From Oscillospiraceae bacterium (GTDB lineage: Bacteria; Bacillota; Clostridia; Oscillospirales; Oscillospiraceae): 26,883 bases of DNA. Where the stretch lies: assembly GCA_020025675.1 (NCBI GenBank), contig JAHHRS010000026.1, positions 1 to 26,883 of the forward strand, in the 5' to 3' direction. The notes beneath the pieces are model-generated. The model was not told the origin of the DNA and ran no database searches. It saw only the letters and a program-made list of their open reading frames with translations. Both the position numbers and the translations under genes were made by a program. Below are positions 20,536 through 26,883 of this stretch, piece by piece. Position 1 is the first letter of the stretch, and every line of letters starts with the position of its first letter.

Positions 20536-20921
20536 CCCTCGCCGGCATGCTGGCCGCAGATCGAGAGGCTCTTGTCTGCGATTTTGCGGAGACATACGGG
20601 ATATATGATTTACAAGCTCTGCCGGTTACTCTGCTGGCAACGCTTGCTGTCGGTTTGAGGGATACGTCCCGAATAAAAATGAAAATGGCGGGTACAAAGG
20701 TATCCAACTTAGAACTATTTACAGCGGCAGCAGTAGACAGACTGTCAACGCTGCTTTGGTATCAGACGGAAGATGCCCGGAGTGGCTATAACCGACCACG
20801 TTCCATTGTTGAACTGCTTATCGGAGCATCAAATGAAAATGATAAAATCCAAAGCTTTCTGACGGCAGAGGAATATGAAGAAGAATGGAGCGCGAGAACG
20901 GGGGTGGGCCATGGCTCCTGA
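20529..20921 (+). CDS. Tail assembly chaperone C-terminal part (gpGT, read by frameshift)
   Basis: After the slip the frame reads LLTLAGMLAADREALVCDFAETYGIYD, the signature of gpGT-type proteins in Bacillota phages, and continues for about 130 residues. The only in-frame ATG (20547) has no ribosome binding site, so expression as a fusion to the 88-residue chaperone is much more likely than independent initiation. The fusion recruits tail tube subunits to the tape measure. The end overlaps the tape measure start. Confidence 0.85.
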   Translation, partial: LLTLAGMLAADREALVCDFAETYGIYDLQALPVTLLATLAVGLRDTSRIKMKMAGTKVSNLELFTAAAVDRLSTLLWYQTEDARSGYNRPRSIVELLIGASNENDKIQSFLTAEEYEEEWSARTGVGHGS

Positions 20922-22722
20922 ATTAGCGAAAGCGTATATACAGATTATTCCTTCGGCTCGTGGTATGCAGGCAAATCTTGAAAAAGAACTTGGAAGCGGT
21001 ATGCCTGCCGCCGGTGAACGTGCCGGACATGCTTATGGCTCGGGCCTTGTCGGTAAACTGAAAGGAGCTATATCTGTTGCTGCAATAGGCAAGAGCCTTG
21101 CGGAGACTATCAAAGAAGGCGGAGCTCTTGAACAGAGCATTGGCGGTATTGAGACCCTTTTTGGTGCCAGCGCTGATGCAGTCATAGAAAATGCTCAGCA
21201 GGCCTACAAAACTGTAGGAATGTCAGCAAATAACTATATGGAGCAGGTTACAAGCTTTGCGTCCAGTCTAAAGCAAAGTCTGGGAGGCGACACTGTTGCA
21301 GCAGCTTCGGCGGCAGACAAAGCCCTGAGGGATATGGCAGATAACTCCAATAAGATGGGTACTGACATGGAACACATAACAGATGCCTATCAGGGCTTTG
21401 CAAAGCAGAACTATACCATGCTTGACAACCTGAAGCTGGGATACGGCGGTACAAAAACCGAAATGGAGAGGCTGATAGCGGATGCAAATGCGTTAAAGAC
21501 AGCAAACGGTGAAATGGCGGATCTCTCCATAGACAGTTTTGCAGATGTAGTAGAAGCAATCCACACAATACAGGATGAGATGGGCATTACCGGTGCAACG
21601 GCAGCAGAAGCTGCAACAACCCTGCAGGGATCTGCAAAAGCGATGAAGGCAGCCTTCAAAGACGTTCTCGGCAATCTGACTTTAGGAGAAGACATAGGTC
21701 CATCCCTTAATGCGCTTGCCGGCACAATAAAGACCTTTCTTATCGATAATCTGACTCCGGCAATATTTAACATTCTTACTGCGCTGCCCGGAGCGGTGTT
21801 CACATTCATAAATGCCTTGATTCCCGATAATATATCCGGTTTGATCGGAAATATAGTATCAGGCTTTTCAACCTTTATGTCAGAGCAATTTCCTATGATA
21901 CTTAATATGGGTATCACAACAATTTTGCAATTTATAAATGGCTTTATTAGCGGGCTTCCTGTCTTTACAGGTGCGATAGGCAGTATGATCAATACTTTCC
22001 TAAATGCTGTATTATCTGCTCTGCCCACTGTCTTGTCCGAAGGAGCACAGCTTATATTGAGCCTTGCAAGCGGTATAATTCAAAATCTTCCAAACATTAT
22101 AAGTTCCGCAACAACAGTAATCTCAGGATTTATTACTACTATTGCAAGTCACCTTCCCGATTTGCTGGCTCAGGGCATTTCTCTTGTTGGACAGCTGATT
22201 GCAGGACTGATTTCAATGATACCTGATGTTATTTCTTCCGCCGGTGATATTATTGCGGGAATATGCAACGCTTTCAAAGAAATAGACTGGTTGGAATTAG
22301 GTGTGAATATAGTCAAAGGTATTATAAGCGGCATATGGAATACAGCATCATCTCTTTACCAGTCTCTAAAAGACCTTGCAAGCAATGCTTTGAAATCTGC
22401 AAAAGAAGCGCTGGGCATAAACAGTCCTTCCAAAGTGTTTGCCAGAGTTATAGGCCACGCAATACCTGAAGGCACTGCGATGGGTATCAGAAAAAAATCT
22501 TTCCTTGTAAATGATGCTGTAAAAGAGTTTTCAACCGGCTCTCCGGTGGAACTGGAAACTGCGCTGAGGTCAAATAATTATCGAAGCCCTGATAAGAGCC
22601 CAGCCCATGGCTCAAAGATGCCACCAATAATACTGAATATATATTCCGAAGCTAAAACGGCAGCTGAACTTATGGAAGAAGCAAGATATCAGGCAGAACT
22701 GGCGGTGATGTTAAGTGCTTGA
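20911..22722 (+). CDS. Tail tape measure protein
   Basis: A 603-residue protein. The N-terminus is typical for the family (APELAKAYIQIIPSARGMQ), a TP901-type region contains GGIETLFGASADAV and QGFAKQNYTMLDNLKLGYGG, long hydrophobic helices occupy about residues 260-460, and LKSAKEALGINSPSKVFARVIGHAIPEG lies near the C-terminus. Tape measure length sets tail length; at roughly 0.15 nm per residue this predicts a short tail near 90 nm. ATG 20911 (GGGGGTGG upstream) matches the family start better than ATG 20875. Confidence 0.92.
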   Translation: MAPELAKAYIQIIPSARGMQANLEKELGSGMPAAGERAGHAYGSGLVGKLKGAISVAAIGKSLAETIKEGGALEQSIGGIETLFGASADAVIENAQQAYKTVGMSANNYMEQVTSFASSLKQSLGGDTVAAASAADKALRDMADNSNKMGTDMEHITDAYQGFAKQNYTMLDNLKLGYGGTKTEMERLIADANALKTANGEMADLSIDSFADVVEAIHTIQDEMGITGATAAEAATTLQGSAKAMKAAFKDVLGNLTLGEDIGPSLNALAGTIKTFLIDNLTPAIFNILTALPGAVFTFINALIPDNISGLIGNIVSGFSTFMSEQFPMILNMGITTILQFINGFISGLPVFTGAIGSMINTFLNAVLSALPTVLSEGAQLILSLASGIIQNLPNIISSATTVISGFITTIASHLPDLLAQGISLVGQLIAGLISMIPDVISSAGDIIAGICNAFKEIDWLELGVNIVKGIISGIWNTASSLYQSLKDLASNALKSAKEALGINSPSKVFARVIGHAIPEGTAMGIRKKSFLVNDAVKEFSTGSPVELETALRSNNYRSPDKSPAHGSKMPPIILNIYSEAKTAAELMEEARYQAELAVMLSA

Positions 22723-23563
22723 AGCAGTGTTTGAAAATAACAACGGGAAAAAATACACATTTGGTCCATCTGGATGTACATGGTTTGGCATGAATATCGG
22801 TCAAGGTGTAGAAGTTAATCTGGGCAAATCACAAGGATTTGCTCAGATTGGAGAGACGGTCGAGACTCAGGCAATTTCGGGACGTACTATTGATGTTACA
22901 GGTCAGGTATACGGAGACATAACAGAAAGAAAAAATTCACTCAGAACCGTTTGCGCTCCCTTAGATTCAGGGCGTTTGGTTTTCAATAAGGACTCATTTA
23001 TCAGAGTCTATGTTAAAGCTGCACCGACCTTTTCGGTTGTAAAAAATAACGGTTTATTTAAAATGCAGTTCTATGCTCCATACCCGTTCTTTTCTTCTAT
23101 TACTGAAAGCTATTTTCTTATTGGCGGAACAAAGAAAAACTTTCGCTTTCCGGTTAACTATGGGAAACCTCACCGGTTCGGGACCAGATCATCTGAACGT
23201 TATGTTAATGTGTTAAATAACGGAGATGTCAGGGTTCCATATAAACTCGTCCTTCGCTCAGATGGTACAAGTACAAATCCGAAGGTAACAAACATGTCTA
23301 ACTTCTCATTTATTAAATTAAACGGTACGATAAGTGCGGGAGAATATATAACGGTTTACAGGGATGAAAACAACGTGCTCAGGGCTGAGCTTACTTCAGG
23401 CAGCACTGTTACCGACGTTATTTCATGGATTGATGATGATTCATCATTATTTGAATTAGAAGCAGGAGATAATTTGCTATCAGCGACTGATGATGAGGGC
23501 GGTATTGCGCTAATCGCTTCTTTCTCATTTAATCCGGCGAAGGCGGTGCTTTATGAAACTTAG
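22715..23563 (+). CDS. Distal tail protein (Dit-like)
   Basis: A 282-residue protein after the tape measure. The N-terminal ring-forming domain has GIETQ-like GETVETQAISGRTIDVTGQVYGD and RKNSLRTVCAPLDSGRLVF, followed by a galectin-like beta domain (about 150-270). Dit proteins form the hexameric platform at the tail tip. It uses a GTG start and overlaps the tape measure gene by 8 bp. Confidence 0.82.
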   Translation: MLEAVFENNNGKKYTFGPSGCTWFGMNIGQGVEVNLGKSQGFAQIGETVETQAISGRTIDVTGQVYGDITERKNSLRTVCAPLDSGRLVFNKDSFIRVYVKAAPTFSVVKNNGLFKMQFYAPYPFFSSITESYFLIGGTKKNFRFPVNYGKPHRFGTRSSERYVNVLNNGDVRVPYKLVLRSDGTSTNPKVTNMSNFSFIKLNGTISAGEYITVYRDENNVLRAELTSGSTVTDVISWIDDDSSLFELEAGDNLLSATDDEGGIALIASFSFNPAKAVLYET

Positions 23564-24533
23564 TCTTTATGATGAGAATTTAAACCGGATCGCCATAATA
23601 GGAGGAAAATTTATATCCTGTATGTGGTCGGAAGGATACAACACAGTGCAGCCGTTTACACTTGAGCTTCAGGCAACTCCTGAATACAAAGCAGTTGTAA
23701 AGCCGGATTGCTATGTGGGGAGAGCTGATCGCAAAACACTTATGGTGATTAAAACCGTGAGAGTAAAATCCGGGCGTATTATAGCTAACGGTCACCAGGC
23801 AGCACGCTGCATGGAAGATGTTTCATTTATAGGAACAATTAAAGCAGGCGTCAATATTGTTAAGTCTTTAAAAACAGCTTACGATGCAAGCGACAGGTTT
23901 CAAAATATTGAGTTTGCTCAATCAGATCTCGATGTTACATATGACCATGATATAAGCAATAAAAGTATGCTTGTTTTACTTGAGACTATGTGCCAAGACA
24001 CTGATACCGGTTTTAGAGCGGTAAGGGAAGGGAAGAAGATTAAGATTGAACTGTACAAGCCTCCGGTCAACCCTAATAGAGTTCTTGCTGAACAATACGG
24101 CAGTCTGAAAATTGATGAAGTTACACTTTCCACTGCAAATAAACGCAATAAGGCTGTGGTTCTCGGAGAAGGTGAGGGTGATGCCAGAAAATGTGTTGTT
24201 GTGGATTTAAGTAACGGTGAACAAAAAAGAACTTTAATAGTTGATGCCAGAGATATTACAAGAGAAGAAGGTGAAAGCCTTCCTTCATATGAAGCCAGAC
24301 TGGAAGCCAGAGGCTATGAGGAATTACTTAAAAAGCAGGGGACATGGGAATGTGCCATAAATCCTCTTCCGCAGGAGTTTGGAGAACTTTATGACTTGGG
24401 TGATGTTATAACGGTTCTTCTGCCGGATTACAAAATGAAACTGCAGTCCAGACTGGTGAGATTTACCCAGCAGAGCCAGAATAATGTGATAAAAACAGTT
24501 CTGGAAATTGGAACAATAACTATAACGAGGTGA
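23553..24533 (+). CDS. Tail hub protein, ReqiPepy6 Gp37-like
   Basis: A 326-residue protein with the layout of Siphovirus Gp37-like hub proteins: an N-terminal LSLYDENLNRIAIIGGKFISCMW, a central domain with DVTYDHDISNKSMLVLLETM and DTGFRAV, and a C-terminal LYDLGDVITVLLPDYKM. It would form the trimeric hub closing the tail below Dit. No lysozyme or peptidase motif is seen. It overlaps the Dit gene by 11 bp. Confidence 0.8.
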   Translation: MKLSLYDENLNRIAIIGGKFISCMWSEGYNTVQPFTLELQATPEYKAVVKPDCYVGRADRKTLMVIKTVRVKSGRIIANGHQAARCMEDVSFIGTIKAGVNIVKSLKTAYDASDRFQNIEFAQSDLDVTYDHDISNKSMLVLLETMCQDTDTGFRAVREGKKIKIELYKPPVNPNRVLAEQYGSLKIDEVTLSTANKRNKAVVLGEGEGDARKCVVVDLSNGEQKRTLIVDARDITREEGESLPSYEARLEARGYEELLKKQGTWECAINPLPQEFGELYDLGDVITVLLPDYKMKLQSRLVRFTQQSQNNVIKTVLEIGTITITR

Positions 24534-24537
24534 TTGA

Positions 24538-25497
24538 ATGACCTTAGTAACGTATCCCTTGGATAATACGGACTATTCTATGGAGGATGCTGCATTATTT
24601 CACTGCACCCGCAGCACAGGTGTGTATGGTGACGAAGATTTTAAATGCAGTGTTTCCGGTGCAGATAATACGCTGGTCATTTCCCCTGGCTTGGCGTGGA
24701 TGCGGCTTGCAAGGTTTAAGGGGGTCGCAGCAGCGCTTAGAATCGAAAGCGCGGTGAAACTGGGCCTGCCGGACTCTGTTTATCCGCGAATAGACCATGT
24801 GATCCTTCAGTACGATGCAAACCGGAATGCAACTGAACTAATGGTAAAACACGGCGTACCGTCAAGTAATCCTCAACCTCCTGCGAGAGTTGAGAGCGAA
24901 GCTCTCTACGAAGCACATTTATATCAAGCGTACCGGGAACCCGGGAAAGCGGCAATAGAGGTCAAGGACATAACGGATCTGCGCTTAGATTCCCGATATT
25001 GCGGAATAATGGCAGACTCAGTATCCAAAGTGGACACGTCTCAAATTTCAGCACAGGTAAATGCGCTTATAGAAGAACTGCATGAAAAGTTACAGCAGAC
25101 GGTATCTGAAGTTTTTCCGGATGAATCCATAACATCACCTAAAATAGCTCCCGAAGCTGTGTGCGAGGGCAAAATCGCCCCAGAGGCAGTAGGCACAGCG
25201 GAACTTAAAAATCTGTCAGTAACAGAGGAAAAACTTGCCGCCGGAGCTGTAAGCAGCGAGAAAATAGCTAACAGAGCTGTAACTCAAGACAAGATAGGAA
25301 CCAACTCAGTAGGTTATCAGCAGCTTATCTGTGAATCTGTAAAAAGTGATATTATAGCTCCCTGTGCCGTGACTTTAGCAAAACTTGGAGATGAGGTTAA
25401 AGAAGCCTTTGCCCCAGCATATTCCAGTGGAACTTCCGACCTTACTTCCGGCTCATCGCCTTTGGAGTCAGGAAAATTATATATTGTATATGAGTAA
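24538..25497 (+). CDS. Baseplate / fibre protein with decapeptide repeats
   Basis: A 319-residue protein. The N-terminal half (LVTYPLDNTDYSMEDAALFHC ... DVT-like TDLRLD) resembles receptor-side tail proteins found after Gp37-like hubs. From about residue 200 to 290 it has some nine 10-residue units of the form KIAPEAV-x-x-x or EKLAAGAVSS, a trimeric fibre-shaft pattern. The C-terminal YSSGTSDLTSGSSPLESGKLYIVYE segment resembles a small knob. It probably carries host-contact functions. Confidence 0.75.
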   Translation: MTLVTYPLDNTDYSMEDAALFHCTRSTGVYGDEDFKCSVSGADNTLVISPGLAWMRLARFKGVAAALRIESAVKLGLPDSVYPRIDHVILQYDANRNATELMVKHGVPSSNPQPPARVESEALYEAHLYQAYREPGKAAIEVKDITDLRLDSRYCGIMADSVSKVDTSQISAQVNALIEELHEKLQQTVSEVFPDESITSPKIAPEAVCEGKIAPEAVGTAELKNLSVTEEKLAAGAVSSEKIANRAVTQDKIGTNSVGYQQLICESVKSDIIAPCAVTLAKLGDEVKEAFAPAYSSGTSDLTSGSSPLESGKLYIVYE

Positions 25498-25509
25498 GGC
25501 GGTGGAAGA

Positions 25510-26346
25510 ATGGCAAAAAAAATATATGCAGGAGTGGAAGGAAATGCTCGAAAGGTGAAGAAAATTTACCTTGGAGTAGGAAATACCGCACGAAAAGTGA
25601 AAAAAATATACATAGGTGTTAACGGCACAGCCCGTCAGTGCTGGGCATCGGCTTTTGATTTCACCTACACCGGCAACTATAAATTTTCTGGCAACCCGGA
25701 TGGAGACTGGGCAATCAGCTTTCTTTCAACCGGTACGCTTACCGTTCACTCCGCTCCAACACCGGTAGATATATTCTGCTGCGGCGGCGGTGAAAATGGC
25801 GGGAACGGCTCTGACTGGAACGGCTACGGCGGCACCCATTACGACGGCGGCAGCGGCGGACGAGGCGGCAAGTGCAATATGGCAAAAGGCTTGAAAATAG
25901 CAGAAGGCGGAAACTACTACATAGGCGTTGGGGGTGAAGGGGAGAATTCAGTAGCCTTTGATGTTAGTGCAGAGCAAGGTTCATATGGAGGTGCAGCAGG
26001 GGGCACACACGGTGAATTCAACGGAACGTCAGGTCAGAGCGGCGAATACGCCTTTGGCGAAGCCGATTTCGCTGTACCCTATTTCGGCTCCGGCTTCCGC
26101 TTCGGAGCAGGCGGCGGTGGTGGCGCAAGCGGAATAAGATGGGATGACGGCAGAGAGCCGGCAGGCTCTGCGGGCAGCGGCGGCGCAAGCGGCGGCGGCA
26201 GAGGTGCGGATTACTATTCCGGCGGCAGCTATGCCCAAAGCGGTAGAGAAAACTCCGGCGGCGGAGGCGGTGGTGGATGCGGCCCATACCATACGTCTGG
26301 TGCAAGTGGCGGTTCCGGTGTGGTTATTATCAGAAATGCAAGATAG
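25510..26346 (+). CDS. Glycine-rich tail-tip adhesin with N-terminal repeats
   Basis: A 278-residue protein. It starts with three repeats of KKIY-x-GV-x-G-x-ARKV (residues 3-45), then a beta domain (about 48-90), then a long Gly-rich region with runs of Gly up to seven long, ending in GVVIIRNAR. Poly-glycine adhesins of this kind (compare T4-type gp38 polyglycine helices) tolerate high variability and mediate receptor binding. A GGTGG site precedes the ATG. Confidence 0.8.
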   Translation: MAKKIYAGVEGNARKVKKIYLGVGNTARKVKKIYIGVNGTARQCWASAFDFTYTGNYKFSGNPDGDWAISFLSTGTLTVHSAPTPVDIFCCGGGENGGNGSDWNGYGGTHYDGGSGGRGGKCNMAKGLKIAEGGNYYIGVGGEGENSVAFDVSAEQGSYGGAAGGTHGEFNGTSGQSGEYAFGEADFAVPYFGSGFRFGAGGGGGASGIRWDDGREPAGSAGSGGASGGGRGADYYSGGSYAQSGRENSGGGGGGGCGPYHTSGASGGSGVVIIRNAR

Positions 26347-26360
26347 CGAGGCAGGAGAGT

Positions 26361-26883
26361 ATGATAAAAATTGAAATTAAAGGCAATATCGCTTCTGTCG
26401 TTCAGAGCGAAATCTTAACATCTGGAATGTTTGGACCAATAATTGAGTTCAATTTTTCTGAGAATTGGCAAGGTTTACATAAAACTGCGTGTTTTAAATC
26501 AGGTCTGGAGTTATTGTCCACTGTAACTATTAATGGCAACTCTATCAAAATTCCAAAAGAAGCAATGATAATACCAGGTAAATATTTATCTGTGGGTGTA
26601 TATGGAGAAAATGTAGATGGACAGCTGATTATACCAACGGTATACGCTACAATTGGAATGATACACCAGGGGGCTGAGAAAACAGGCAGGCCGCCAGTGC
26701 CACCGACTCCCGACTGGACGACAGGCATAGAGTCAGCAGTGAACCGTGCGGTTGAAACGGCCGAGGAGGTAAAGCGCAGGGCGGATACAGGGCAATTTAA
26801 CGGCTCTGCTGGACCTTCCGGCCCCAAAGGAGACCCCGGCCCCGCCGGTCCTGCAGGTAAGGACGGAGAGACAGGCCCCAAGG
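26361..26883 (+). CDS. Baseplate/receptor-binding protein with collagen-like repeats (partial, open at window end)
   Basis: The first 174 codons of a longer gene are present. The N-terminal ~120 residues (MIKIEIKGNIASVVQSEILT, then FNFSENWQGLHKTACF) form a BppU-like N-terminal beta domain; a helical linker and collagen-like triplets (GPSGPKGDPGPAGPAGKDG) follow and run off the edge. Collagen-like segments give trimeric stalks to tail fibres. The AGGAG site supports the ATG at 26361. Confidence 0.8.
   Translation, partial: MIKIEIKGNIASVVQSEILTSGMFGPIIEFNFSENWQGLHKTACFKSGLELLSTVTINGNSIKIPKEAMIIPGKYLSVGVYGENVDGQLIIPTVYATIGMIHQGAEKTGRPPVPPTPDWTTGIESAVNRAVETAEEVKRRADTGQFNGSAGPSGPKGDPGPAGPAGKDGETGPK

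Noticed and set aside
26018..26374. Frames on both strands over the glycine-rich gene
   Set aside because: They are low-complexity shadows of GGC/GGT codon runs.
26402..26881. Minus-strand frame with Pro/Gly repeats at the window end
   Set aside because: It is the antisense of the collagen-like repeats in the plus-strand fibre gene, which has a proper start and ribosome binding site.
1..26883. CRISPR array, insertion sequence or complete tRNA gene
   Set aside because: No regularly spaced repeats, no transposase frame with flanking inverted repeats and no full cloverleaf were seen; only the tmRNA 3' fragment at the left edge.

Overview
The window is most of a temperate, long-tailed (siphovirus-type) phage genome. 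It was probably read as a prophage at its integrase end, in a Bacillota host, most likely an anaerobic Clostridia-type bacterium. This rests on strong AGGAGG-type ribosome binding sites, moderate GC content and the gene families present: an SPP1-type portal with a MuF protein, the PcfK/PcfJ pair, DUF3102, an ArpU-like late regulator and a ReqiPepy6 Gp37-like tail protein. The genus cannot be named from the sequence. Bases 48-85 look like the 3' end of tmRNA (ssrA) on the minus strand, next to the integrase, so the element probably sits in ssrA and bases 1-47 are host DNA. The right end of the phage, including lysis genes and the other attachment site, lies beyond the window.

Left arm, minus strand (103-3585): tyrosine integrase, two small membrane proteins, an XRE regulator, a 46-residue stand-alone zinc ribbon, a membrane-anchored HIRAN-domain protein and a LexA-like CI repressor. 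The zinc-ribbon gene is a base-perfect 139-bp duplicate of the integrase 5' end, and a 1,080-bp block lies between equivalent points of the two copies. Bases 3586-3741 form a compact lysis/lysogeny switch: divergent sigma-A promoters overlap 13-bp operators of the form TTGCR-N3-YGCWA, and a fifth operator lies after the cro-like gene.

Early region, plus strand (3742-12329): a tightly overlapped operon, mostly with ATGA junctions, of a Cro-like protein, many small cysteine-rich or zinc-binding proteins, a tandem-HTH protein, PcfK- and PcfJ-like proteins, a DUF3102 coiled-coil protein and an Hfq/Sm-like small protein. A hairpin-rich leader then precedes an HUH-type replication initiator, and the region ends with an ArpU-like late regulator. 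No DNA polymerase or helicase is seen, so replication may depend on the HUH protein plus host enzymes.

Late region, plus strand (12453-26883): HNH nuclease, portal, a MuF protein with a C-terminal toxin-like domain followed by an overlapping candidate immunity gene, large terminase (unusually placed after portal and MuF), scaffold, major capsid, four connector genes, tail tube, tail chaperones joined by a predicted -1 frameshift at A AAA AAC, a short tape measure, Dit, a Gp37-like hub, and three receptor-facing proteins (decapeptide-repeat, glycine-rich and collagen-like). The last is cut by the window edge. A 26-bp perfect palindrome between the late regulator and the HNH gene is a candidate control site for the late genes.
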